Below are positions 47,399 through 58,900 of a stretch of DNA of 64,000 nucleotides, one piece after another. How positions within the stretch are numbered: position 1 is the first letter of the stretch; every line of letters begins with the position of its first letter. Below the pieces are notes generated by a model. The model did no database searches and had not been told where the DNA came from. It was given only the letters and a program-made list of their open reading frames with translations. The position numbers and the translations under genes are program-made. This stretch comes from Ciona savignyi (taxonomy: Eukaryota; Chordata; Ascidiacea; Phlebobranchia; Cionidae). The stretch is from positions 442,084 to 506,083 of the forward strand of contig CH003086.1 of NCBI GenBank assembly GCA_000149265.1, given 5' to 3'.

Positions 47399-50300
47399 TT
47401 AATCAAATTTGCAGGTAAAAGTGTATTTTTTATACTTTACTTTAAACATTTTTATCAATTTCTCTGTTGAATTTGAAACGACAACTGATTCTAACCTCCG
47501 CTCAAGCCACCGAACTCTTTGTCGATGCAATTCCGCCTCCTTTTATGGAATAAAAAATGTTATGGTTTTGGGAATATTACATTAAATTAGAATGGGCCGG
47601 TCCACGGTAGCCCGGGAACCAGAAATTTAGGACATAAAAGGCTTGTTAGTCCAGCACCTTAGAGCTATCATAGATCCAGAATATAGCGGTCAAGTTGGCC
47701 AGTCTCCTGAAAAAAGCTGACTAAATGCTTTACAGATAGATGCGAGATCATCAGATTAAAAAACTCCAAAATTTCTCCATCTGGTCACAGCAAATGCTTG
47801 ACAGTGGCCAACATGGTGTAAAGAAGTCTCATCTTCTTCTTGGCAGAAGGGACAGGTTGCGCATGTTGTGCGCATGAGGATGGATTGGTGCTTAGCCAAA
47901 TTTGCATGACCAGTTATGATCTAAAAAAACATATCGCAACTGTTTCCACCACAGCCGTAAGAGTTCCTTGGACAAGGATATGCCTGGCACAAGATACTCT
48001 GGGCAGATAAAGCCGGTGCTGAATCTGCCACCAGCCAACTCGTCAGCTTGCTTGTTGCCCTCAAAGTTTGAATGGCCTGGAATCGAGCATAGTTCCATGA
48101 AATTAAGCCCCCCCAGATTGCGAAGAGGGTTTCAAGTCTCTAGCAGCCGGGTTATGTATCTTCAATCTCAATAGAGCCTTCAGAGCAACCTTAATATCAC
48201 TGTAAATGGTGATGGACATTTTTGCGGTATTCCAAGCAAGGCGAATCCTTGCAGTATGATTTATCGCAAGGATCTCTGTCTGGAAAAATAAGGGGAAGCT
48301 CCCAAGTGGAAAGCTGGATTTGTAATCACAATTGTTGGTTTGAATAAGAACGCCAGCACTAGCCGAAGCGTTAAGCTGTGACTCAACAGGGTAACAGATA
48401 AGCTGTGATGGGCCAGATGGTAGTGTAGGTGTGGTGATGCTGGTCGGGGGGTTGATCTGAATCGCAAAATGTCGTTCCAGATGAAGAGTGCAACTGCAAT
48501 CAACTGGCAATGAGAGATGGTGGATATTTCCCTTGCTTGGTTGCAGATATAGATATCAATGTGATTTTCTTTTGGCACACTAAACAACCAGACTACTTCC
48601 AGTGGCCTAAAAATCTCAACCGATCAGCCGTTTACATGGCTGTGCCCTGGAGATACAGGTGTAGCGGGGGGAGGTTAAGTGACATATCCATTGCCCTTGT
48701 AGGAGTGCCTTTAAAGGCACCATTGATGCATAGGCAGGCCAATCTCTGTTAGGTTGTCCTGAATATTGCGCTGGTATGTTGTACTGACTGACACTAATGA
48801 AGCATAGGTCAGGATTGGCTCTAGCCTCAATGTAGGGTTGTAGCCCCCAACTGCTCTTCGGCATTGTGCTGGAGCAGCTGCCTTCTTAATACGACTTTTA
48901 TGGTGATTCTTCATCAGCATATGCTTGCACAAGTGCAGCCTCTTGGCTAGTTATTTGGCGCAGTAGAGTGTCCACCAGGGGGTTCCATAAGAAAGAGCAT
49001 GGTATTCTCCCTTATAGGCAACCTTTTTCCACTTGTTTTTTCTCGGTACAGCGTGCAGTTCTGCTGTGGCTGTTCGGTGTTTTAGCATATGGCTTATCCA
49101 CCGGGTGACTATTTCATTAACATGATACTTTCGCAGAGAAACTATCACGGAATCAATCTGGCTTTGGAGAAGGCTCCTTTAAATCGGAAGATATCGATGC
49201 TTCTTGATGATTCGATAACCCTGGGCCATTGCTGGCAGGGTGTTCATCTCCTCACACAATTTGAGCAAAGATGCTCAATGAGGCAGGAGTCTTAGGCTTA
49301 ACAGCTTTCCAGTAAAGTGCCTCGAGCAGCGGCAAACAACAGCAGGTCAACCTTCTTAGCAGTTTTTGGGGAAGTAACTGGAAATGCCTCACACAGAAGA
49401 GTAAGTTCTTGAAAGTAGTTCATCCAGTCAGTTTTGCAAACATTCCTGTGATGCGATGGGGTGGTCATAGGTTTTAGGTCCGGCCCGATGGTCTAGCGGT
49501 TAAGTGCGTCGCCTTTCAATCGATAGGTTGCAGGTGCGAAACTGGTCGCTAGCTAGACGGTTGTGTCCTTGGGCAAGGCACTTTACGGACATTGCCTGAA
49601 CCCAGCGGATTAATGGGTTCTACTAAATTGAAGGAACGTGTCTATCATATACAACACACTGCAATAGCTCCGGTAACCCGACGATGGGCGCGAGGTGATC
49701 TGACGATTGCCCGTGTGATAACCCCCTAGGTTTTCCCATTCACGGGGATAAACATGAATATCCTATCCTATCCTACCCTATATCCTAGGTTGTTCACATA
49801 TAGGTTGTTCACCCGAAAGTTATAAACTGGTGGTCGGACAAAAAGGCTTCTTTGTTTACCTTCCAGTTTGACACCTTTAAAAGAAGGTTAGCAGAGGGAA
49901 TATACCGTAAGGTATAAAGAAATACATTAGTCTTAAAAGACACTAGACAATCCTATGTGCTCTTAAGCTGGGGACTTTACACATAATAGCCTACTCTTGT
50001 AATACCATGGTTTCTAGAATTACATATAAAAAAAAGTTTATGTGGATAATGAAAGTATATTTGATGAAATAAATGTAATTTTTAAATATAATTATCATCA
50101 CTGTTAATTAAAAAAAAATTTACCATTTTTTTAATTTTTAATTGAAACTATATAAAAAATAATGTTGTTTCACCATGAGCACTTAATTACCAATTCTAGA
50201 AAAAAAATAATCTTGATTCTAGTATGGACATCCCTAATACGCATACTTTAATACGGTAGGATTTTTCTACCCTCCTAAATCAAAACTGATTTACACGACC

Positions 50301-52233
50301 AACTGCATAGCCTAATTAAAAAATATATGCTAAAATACAAACCTCTTGGTGTTTCATTAGTGCATAATTCATTTTGTTGCGATAAAATTGAATTTCTTTG
50401 TTAATTTTGTTTAATACGTCCAGTACAATTCGAAGATGGGCAATCTTTGTAAAAGAGGAAAATTTTTTATCTAACTAATACATTTCTGTGGGCGATCAAT
50501 AAACACTAAACATAAGTGAAAACACTTACCATTCTATTTAACATAGTAAGCTGTACTATAATCTCCTGGTTTTCAATATTGCTTTTAGATGTTTCCAATT
50601 TTACAATTGTGGCATTTAGCTCTTTGAGGGTTGCTAAAGTTGCTGTCAGCTGAAAAAAATCTGAATGAATCTCACTCTGGTCGGTTAGTCTGGCAGTTAA
50701 GTGCTTCGCCTGTCAATCGAAAGGTTGCAGGTGCTAAACTGGTCGCTAGCTAGTCGTTTGTGTCCTTGGGAAAGGCACTTAACGTCGATAAATGTTTTCG
50801 TTTTTCCTGTTTGTGTGTGATCGAGTTATTTTATTCCTTATATTATAAGGCTCTAAAGCAGACTGATCACTGGTGTGTATCGAGTATCCCAATCTGTTTT
50901 GTTGGTATTAAAATTGACTATGGAAGTGTGTTGATTCTGAGTGTTTAGCTGTTTTATATGCATGGTAATTGTGTAGCCTATTATTTAAGTATGTATTTAT
51001 ATTTTAAGGGAGTTTCTGGGGTAAATTGGAGTATTTTAAGTCGGTTTGATCTTTTCCCATTTTATACATCCACAACAGCTAAACACTTACTTTATTTTAT
51101 ATATCTACAACTAATACCGGTATATTCGGGGTAAACACTTTTATATTTTGGAGTGAATATATCTTTCCAGTCCAAAGATATCGGCAATACCGCCAACAAT
51201 GCTTAATGGGGCTAAACGATAATTAATGGTTAAAAAACAATCAGCATGCCAGTTAGGATTACTGAAAGTCTCAACGTGATTGGATAACCTGTTCTAATCA
51301 ATAACCTGGCAACCGGACATGTCTGCCAAGAGCTTAATGCAAAAATGAGTAAAAATTCAATGTTTTCTGTTCAGATTCGGGATCCCACGATAACTTAAAA
51401 AAGACAACAAAAAGCAGCACTTAACAAGGGTGTAGGAAAACCTTTCAGATAAAAAAGAAATAGTTTTCCTTTCTTATGGTCCGACCGATTAGCTAGGTTC
51501 ATCCAATTCGAAATGGGCATATTGGCTAGTTGGTTGTGTCTTTGGACATGGCACTTAACAGACATTGCCTGTACCTAGTGGAATGATTAGTCTACCAAAT
51601 TAAAGGAACGTCTAAATCTTCCACAACACACTGCAATAGCTCGGATAACCTGACGGTGGGTGCGAGGTGATCTAACAATTGATTGTGTGTTAACACCCCT
51701 TGCATTTTCCATTTCACAAGATAAACCTAAACATCCTATCCTCATAACACAATCAGATATGATTGCTAAAATACATGGTAAAAACAAAATATTTATTACA
51801 AACAACCCTAATACTGGTATTAAAGAGTACCGGTACTGGTACTAATTTTAATATTAGCTGTTTTATGTGGGAAAGTCAGTCTTTTGCAAAAAGCATTAAT
51901 TTGTTAAATACTAGTACAAATCAAAAAAGGAATGTATAAAGTATCGGTAAAAACCTTAAAAAATGTATAAAGTATCGGTAGAAATTTGAATTTCCAAAGA
52001 TTTGAATCTAAAATTGCTTTTGCTTTTAGTTTTAGAGATGTTAGCGAATTTTTATTATGTTGATTAAGAACTTGCATCACCTGGGTCTGAAGCATCATGT
52101 CTGATCGGTGCAAGATTTTTGATGGGTCTTTTATTTTCCATGATATCACTCCGGAGCCCCAAATATGGTCCGCCGTCTCAATATCACGTTTACTTCTACG
52201 TACGGCTAGACAGGATCTTTTCATTTTTACCAT
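47399..52233 (-). CDS. Small coiled-coil protein of unknown function
   Basis: I do not recognise this protein. Four minus-strand exons, all meeting in phase 0, give 213 residues: 52233-51955, 50649-50530, 50444-50343 and 47539-47399. Exon 1 starts MVKMKRSCLAVRRSKRD and includes SGVISWKIKDPSKILH. Exons 2-4 are a heptad-like, charged helical stretch (LKELNATIVKLETSKSNIENQ, then RIVLDVLNKINKEIQFYRNK and QRVRWLERRLE) ending in a basic tail. The exon 1 donor (TTTAAG|GTTTTT) is weak and lies in a local tandem duplication, so the end of exon 1 is least certain. A same-strand LINE and three SINEs sit in its introns. The general look fits ciliary or centrosomal coiled-coil proteins, but that is only an impression. 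Confidence 0.6.
47600..49470 (-). mobile_element. 5'-truncated LINE with RNase H domain
   Basis: Minus-strand remnant. From its 5' side it shows reverse transcriptase pieces (VTRWISHMLKHRTATAEL, then RLEPILTYASLVS), an RNase H domain with SITIYSDIKVALKAL and IPGHSNFEGNKQADELAGG, and the C-terminal zinc knuckle CPFCQEEDETSLHHVGHC (CX2C-HX4C). RNase H plus this knuckle places it in the I-group (I, R1, LOA). These pieces lie in different frames, so it has several frameshifts and stops. It lies in the last intron of the coiled-coil gene, same strand, and a SINE adjoins its 5' side. Confidence 0.87.
49474..49790 (+). mobile_element. tRNA-derived SINE, most complete copy
   Basis: The head is tRNA-like: GGTCTAGCGGTTAAGTGCG as A-box region and GGTTGCAGGTGCGAAAC as B-box region, 34 bp apart. 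Then follow CTGGTCGCTAGCTAGACGG, TGTCCTTGGGCAAGGCACTT, CAGCGGATTAATGGGTTCTA, TTGAAGGAACGTGTC, ACAACACACTGCAATAGCTC, GGGCGCGAGGTGATCTGACG and CATTCACGGGGATAAACATG, ending in (TATCC)n repeats. The layout fits the composite SINE family described in Ciona (Cics-1), named from memory. It is the reference for the other copies in this window. Confidence 0.92.
50676..50790 (+). mobile_element. SINE head fragment in coiled-coil gene intron
   Basis: GGTCGGTTAGTCTGGCAGTTA, then GGTTGCAGGTGCTAAACTGG, CGCTAGCTAGTCG and GGCACTTAACG form the plus-strand head and centre, 3'-truncated. It sits 27 bp upstream of exon 2 on the opposite strand. Confidence 0.85.
51479..51735 (+). mobile_element. tRNA-derived SINE, diverged full-length copy
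   Basis: All blocks from GGTCCGACCGATTAGCTAGG to the CATCCTATCCTC tail are present, with more changes and a shorter head than at 49474-49790. Confidence 0.85.
51931..51984. repeat. Short tandem duplication at the end of a coding exon
   Basis: AATGTATAAAGTATCGGTA occurs at about 51931 and again at about 51962, a 31-bp period. It overlaps the 3' end of exon 1 of the coiled-coil gene, so both the donor site and about ten residues depend on it. Confidence 0.8.
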
Positions 52234-52529
52234 TATTACAAAATGAAGCCTACAATATGTTAAAACAACCGAGCCTGTAATGGGCCCCACGTAAAGTAGA
52301 TTACAGAAATAGCTTCGTCTGTAGCTAAGCAATTTCCATAGATATCATAAAATTTTACCACTTGGAAACTCTCAAGAACGATCCAATTTAATTCAGCAAA
52401 CCAAATTTTTAAGCATTCCACCTGATCAACAATTTTTTACCGCTTTAAACAGCTTTGAAATTGAAAAATCGCCGCTTGAACGGTACTGTTATACGTTTTT
52501 TGTCCGACTAAGCAGCTTGTTAGATTTTT

Positions 52530-52650
52530 TGCATCGCCTATTAGTCAAAAAAATGCACGTTAGAAACTGGCCGCGATCTGGTTGGTTGTGTGCATGAAGC
52601 ATGAGACTGAACATTGCTTGCACCCGGTAGATTAATGCAGCAAATCAATC
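52530..52650 (+). mobile_element. Strongly diverged SINE
   Basis: GCATCGCCTATTAGTC, GTTAGAAACTGG, GGTTGGTTGTGTGC and GGTAGATTAATGCAGC follow the SINE order from head to centre but with many changes. Confidence 0.5.
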
Positions 52651-52721
52651 TGTTACAAAGTTAAGCAGATTACGTCACGAACAAAGGACATTATTAACGC
52701 AAATTTGTGCCAGAAAAAAAT

Positions 52722-53275
52722 GACAAAGTTTCATTGCGGTTCTATTGCCTCTTTTGATAGATGCCGGGGCCACATGCCATGCCTGTCACAATCATGATTC
52801 AGAAAAGGCACTATGTTTTCACCTAATCCGATTAAAATTGGAAAAGCCGGTTAAGCGCTATACCCAAAAAAGCTAAGTTTTTAGAAAAAAAATACCATTT
52901 TGGATTTTAACGTCCCAGAGGAGTTCTCCTGGATTTATCACCCAAAATTTTAGTTTCTCATATCTAGACTATGTTGACTAACAAATTAAAGTTTCATTGC
53001 GATTCCATTACCCCTGTTCTCATCAATAACCTAGCAAACTCTTTATTTTAAGGGCCTTTCTCTAAATAAATATGTTGTTTCTTCTAAGTGATAAAGCATT
53101 GGCTACCACACTTAAATTTTACCAAATCTGATCAAAATTGAAGTAGCTGTTTAAGCGCTATAGGCCTACCCAAAAAAGCTTAAAAAATTATAAAAAAAAA
53201 ACGTTATGGGTTTTTACCTCCTAGGGGAATTCCCCTGGATATACCCCCCCCCCCCCAAAAAAAAAAAGTTGCCTG
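52722..53275. repeat. ~260-bp tandem duplication, two diverged copies
   Basis: AAAGTTTCATTGCG.TTC.ATT begins both copies (about 52727 and 52986). Further shared blocks are CAAAATTGAA/AAAATTGGAA, GTTAAGCGCTATA, CCCAAAAAAGCT and the run ending CTCCTGGAT.TA / CCCCTGGATATA. Confidence 0.75.
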
Positions 53276-53613
53276 TCAAGACGAAAAAATAAGGAAAAAA
53301 CGGACAAAACAATATGTGTCCCATTTTTCTAAATGGCATCCATATTAGTTGGTTAACCGCCTCCTCAAGTCCTAACAAAATGTGGAACTCGTGGTTCGTC
53401 CGTCGTTTAAATCATTAAATCCGCAATTAATAAAATTATTTGTTTTCTTCCCTGGGACGAAGACACAATGACGGTATACTTACGTTGACAAACGTATTGG
53501 CAACACCTGCGTAACAACTGGTTTTCGAGATTGAAAAAAATAACGGCGCTAAGATTTCATTCAGAATCAGAATATCGTGATGGTTCTCACATTTGTTCCC
53601 TATTTGTTTTAAT

Positions 53614-54277
53614 TAGGGCTGCAACGATATTTGAAAAAAAAGATCGATAATTGCGGGTCACGTATCGCGATTATTGTTAGTAAACATAGTAAATTCCCAT
53701 AATCTAAAGTTATGGGAACCGTTCTTAACGGTTTGAAACTCGTTTCTTGGTGACAATAAAATTACAGTTGTTCTTTGCCAGACGCCGAAATAGGCATTTC
53801 GTAAATATGGCGTTACGAAAGTTTTTCTACTAAACTTCAAATTACACAAAACACCATTCGCACTTTGATTATATGGTTGTCAACGTAATATAAACAACTA
53901 TTCACACGTTGATTGTTAAACTTTATATTACGTAATACAACTCAAGCTGTGCTCTTACACTTACAAACAACTCAGTTTGTAAGTGTAAGGTACCATGGTC
54001 GTAATAGACTATATATAAATAACAGAATAATTATAATATATTAGTCCCAATAAGACATAATGATAGGCGTAAAACTACGTTATTGGGTCACATCACAATA
54101 ACAAAGTATGTTGTTCTCTACATAACAAAATGTCGATACTCAAGACGCATTTTTGTGTAATCTTTCCTTGTAAAATAATGCGTCTGTGGTACGATAAATC
54201 GCCAATACTCATTTATTGGTATCGTAGCTGAGTAGTATAGATAGTAGCGCGATTATCGATATATCCTTACAGCCCTA
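53614..54277. mobile_element. hAT-like MITE with TAGGGCTG ends
   Basis: The left end, TAGGGCTGCAACGATAT, and the right end, ATATCCTTACAGCCCTA, form imperfect inverted repeats, and ATCGATAAT/ATTATCGAT motifs sit inside both ends. The flanking octamers GTTTTAAT and GTTTTTGT agree at 6 of 8 positions. It is 664 bp, with no transposase frame. Confidence 0.75.
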
Positions 54278-55959
54278 GTTTTTGTTTTTGTTTGATTGTG
54301 TATTTAAATATATATACGTGACGTTTTCGTTAAGTTTCATTACGTTGTCAAAATTTTCTTTTTTACTTTTTATTTTACGAGATTTTTCCTATAGGAGGAT
54401 TTACTCCAAATTTACCACTGCATATCTAATAAATATTAGCTAACATTTTAACCAGAGATTAACTTAGTTAACTAATGGAGTTAAAACAGACTGGTTTAAG
54501 TGCGTTTGAGTTTTGCGGGCTTTCCCGAAAACAGTTTTGTGGTGGATATAGATTACACGAGAGTATCTTTTTTGTTGACATTAAAGTTAACTATCGATTT
54601 GTGTTGCTTTTCAGTGCTTATCTCATTTATTTACGTGTTAACTATGTATTATATTTACCTATGATTTTTATTTTATGTAATTGGGGCATGTAGACTTTAA
54701 TTTTCCTTTTCCCATTTCATTTCATTGATCTACAACGGCGGCGGTGCGTAAGACGATTGTAAATTACTTGGCTCCTCTTTAGTCACAATTTGGTAAAGAC
54801 TGTTTAAAATAGTGACGCTCTAATTTAAAATTTGAATAAAAGGAAGTGGTTTAAGCATATTGCATCTTCTGACGAAGACAAATGTCGGGAGCTGCACCTA
54901 TTTAAAAAGTTGCAAGCCGGATTCGACGCTGATATTGGGGCTTCTGCGGGCAATTTACAGCATGATGTAAGGAGGAAGCAAAGCAATACAGGTTTTAGCC
55001 TTTAGCTGACCCGTAAGATCTGCAATTTTACATTTCCTTTGACGTACAGCTTGGTGATAAAAGTATGAGTTGAGTTCATATCGTGCAATTAGCTGGTATG
55101 TGTGGTTGAGTCACAACATACTTTCTTTTATCAGGGTATATGAGTCTACCTAGGTTATTATTCACTGTTTGCAACCTATAGCAGGATTAATAATCTTCCA
55201 TGAATGGTTACTGAGTAATAACTCTATTCTATTTTCACGGGCTTTGCCCTACTAGTACCACAAAAGCACAGGAAGCATAGCATGTGACGTCAATTTGCGT
55301 CATCACAGGTGCGCATATTTTTAATCAGGTTCTATTTTCGATGACAATCTGCACTACTGGAAAGGTATTGCGAGTGCAATGATAATGCATTTCTATCTTC
55401 GGAAAATTATGGCGCAACGGATACTAAACCCAATTTTTGAACATGTTTTTATCTACAGAGTCATAAACAGGATTGTCATGTACGTATGTATTTACCTACG
55501 TAAATCTATACGACCTTTACCTACCCAATAATTAAATATTCTACGGGAGTCATTGTTTAGTAGTAGAATTGACAATTACAAAAATGAAAATGATTTGCCG
55601 TTTTTTCCCCAAAGTTTACCCGCGTACTCTTAAGTTTGTATTTTGTACCACGTATACGTGCGGGGGTATGCTATTATTATAGCGCATAATTGCACATAAT
55701 TAATGACCCACTAGTCAACCGGGCAGTAAATTAAACGTCACTTATCTACCGCAGCGAACCAATAATCATCGATGATTTCACTGCCACCTCGATCCTAATA
55801 AGCATTTGTATTTTTTTTCGGTGACGTATATTGTTTAGTGACCTACTTGAAAAGGAAAGAGCGCAGCTATCACATCAGTTTGTAAGATATCGCACAGAAG
55901 TAACATCGAAGATAGAGAAAATATTGTTTGTATTTTTCAAAGAAATTACTTGGACGAAA

Positions 55960-58900
55960 ATGAAAGTTACAGTCTTACTTTTATTATACTACATTGTTAG
56001 CGCACAAGGTAAAAAATAGAACATTTGTGGTTATCTAAAGTAACAAACAGCGCGTAATAAGTCAGTTTATTTCCAAAGGGACACGCACAAGCGAACCCCC
56101 AGCGCCTCAAAGCAACCAACCTCCGCCGCCCTTGACTGAAGATGAACTGGCCATGCTTTCAGGTAGGCCACCTTTATACCAAAAAAATATACAGGCCCCA
56201 ATTATCATATTTAACCCTAGAAACCGGAATGTTGAACCGCAATGGTCGGAATATTGAGCCCAAGGGAGATACCAGGGGTTGCGGCAAACAGTGTCCCTTG
56301 GGATACAAGGTTATTGATGGAAAGCAGACATGCGAATGCGAGCACAATGGAACTTATGAGGGTGATATGGTAATTGGAATTAACCAATATCACGCGTTTG
56401 CAACGGCGCTGGGTGTTGAGTGCGAGGACCATAAGACAAGGGGGGCAAGTCTACGAAACGAGTGGCCGAAACAAGGAAGTTACGTCACCGTTCCGTATAC
56501 TATATCAAGCTTCAGTAAGTACTTTCTTATCCGCCAGCTTACAGCTTTAGCCTGCAATCTCAAATTAATCTGCCGATGACTAAAACTTACTACATGGTTA
56601 AATATGTATGACTTTATGGTGTAAAATATAGATGCTTCTATTATTTAATACAGCGATAAAAGTAATATCCAATCACAATAAGCGCTAATAAAATTCACAG
56701 TGAACATCCAGCCAATTCAACGATCTCCACTATTTTGCATATATTGTCACATGCCTTTTCCTCATAGGCTGTTTGTTTTTACTTCGCAGATTCTGAGCAA
56801 AGGCAGAAAATTAATGAAGCGATCAGTGAATTCCATCAGCGTACTTGCATTCGATTTGCCGAAAGAAACACCGAAACTGCGTACGTTGATTTTGTATCAG
56901 GCTCTGGATGTTCGTCGTACATCGGTCAAACTGGCTATCGACAACCGGTAAGTGCCTCTCAAATGTCGTTTACTAAGCCGCTATTGTCATATGGGCGTTT
57001 CTGCCGCTCAGTAATAATAATGCTTACTCATTTTTTGGGCAGTACAAAAGTAGTTTTTTATACATACACATTTGTCATTATACCAAGTGCCACTAATATC
57101 TTTATTAGATAGCATGTCAATTTATGACCTTACCTATTAAAACTAGCTAGTTCCTCAATTGATATAACGTTAAGTGCCGTGCAAAATGACATAATTAAAC
57201 TTAACCATTATCATCTTTTTTATTAAAGATTACACTCGACACGGGGTGTTTTAGTCCTGGAACAATTCGCCATGAGATTATGCATGCACTTGGTTTTTAT
57301 CATGAGCACTCTCGTCCTGACCGGGACGATCACATTGAAATTGTATGGAGCAACATTGATACAAGTTAGTAATCGTAAACGATTGCACGAACTACTTGCT
57401 AAAATTTTGTATTCTATAGAATACAACAACAATTTCAAGAAGTTAGCTGCATCCAACTGGAATAGTTATGGTTCGGCTTACGATTATAACTCAACAATGC
57501 ATTATGGCGCTTATGCGTTCGCGACAAACCGTCAAGAAAAATCGATTATTACAAAAAAGTAAGTAACATGAAGAGATGTGATTGATATTATATATATAAT
57601 TCGGTGGGTATAAGATAGATCAAGCAACACTCCCATTTTAATAGTGCGCTTCCAAGTGGTGTGTACATCGGGCAAAGACGTGGTTTCTCAATCTCCGACG
57701 TCAATCAGATCAACCGCAAGTACGAATGCACAGGTATACACACACATTTTTGTAATAACAGCAGTCAGTTTATTTAACTCAATCCATCTCAACAGCATAC
57801 CTACCAGCCACCTACTCAACAACGACGACCACGACCACAATGGCGTCGACAACGACCAAAGCTTGTCAAGATAAGAGCAGGTTGGTCAGAAACCGATATT
57901 TAATTGTTTCTTTGACCCTTTAAAATTTAATTTTTGAGCTTATGGAGGGTAAAACGAGTTATTAAATAAGCTGCCCTCTTGTTGACTGATTAGAACCGTT
58001 TTGCAACGGTTTTGTTTTCCTGTTGCTAAATGTTTGTGTTTTATTGGGCGAGTGTAAAAAAATTGCGTATTACGACGTCATTAGTCAAGTTGTGACGTCA
58101 TCACAAAAAGAGTAGTACAAAAATGTTCGGAAGGTAACGAAAATGACGTTGCTACATATACAGTTTTGCTTCGAGAAAACAATATAGTTTTTGTTGATCT
58201 AAATAGTCATTGCACAATGCATGACGTCATCAAAATTTTACTAATGTAAAAAAAGATTATTTATTACTGAACGACTTTTCTCTTGATGACTTAGCCGAAA
58301 AATGACCCCCAAAAAGCCGGCAGTTAAAGGGTTAAGCTGACTGTTTTTAGTAAACAAGGTTTTTACCCTTACACTGTTTGATTCCACAAATTAGATTCTC
58401 AGAGAGGTTGAGGTTTAAAGAACTACATGATCTATTATGTTTTACAGTAGTTGCAATGCATGGAAAAATGCTAATTATTGTACCAACCAACTGTACCAAA
58501 GCTACATGCAAGCTAACTGCTATCGGAGCTGCAGCAACTGCGCAGGTTTGTTTTTTGAGTAAAGACATGGCACGGGAAGTGCTTTCATATTTCGTCTTTT
58601 ACCAGGAACGGCTACAACAACTACAACTGCACCTACAACAACTACAACTATGTCTACAACAACTACAACCATAGCCACAACCACTACATCAGGGAGCTGC
58701 TCCGATAAAAATAGGTTGGTTGACCACTGTTAGGGTAGACTACCATTAATGTTTTTGGTACACAAATTAATATATATCTTACAGCAACTGTAATGGGTGG
58801 TCAAAGCTGAACTATTGTTCAACCGGCAACTATGTGAATTATATGAGAGCCAACTGTCAGCTCAGCTGTGGGATATGTACCGGTATGTCATAAAAATAAT

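Larger units (their letters stand above)
52234..55959. other. Intergenic region without a recognisable gene
   Basis: The stretch contains a diverged SINE (52530-52650), a two-copy tandem repeat of about 260 bp (52722-53275) that ends in a C then A homopolymer run (about 53247-53270), and a hAT-like MITE (53614-54277). The remaining sequence up to the protease gene shows no protein resemblance. Confidence 0.55.

Noticed and set aside
55831-55959. Upstream in-frame ATG of the protease gene
   Set aside because: It would add 43 charged residues before a clear signal peptide, preventing secretion of an otherwise wholly extracellular protein.
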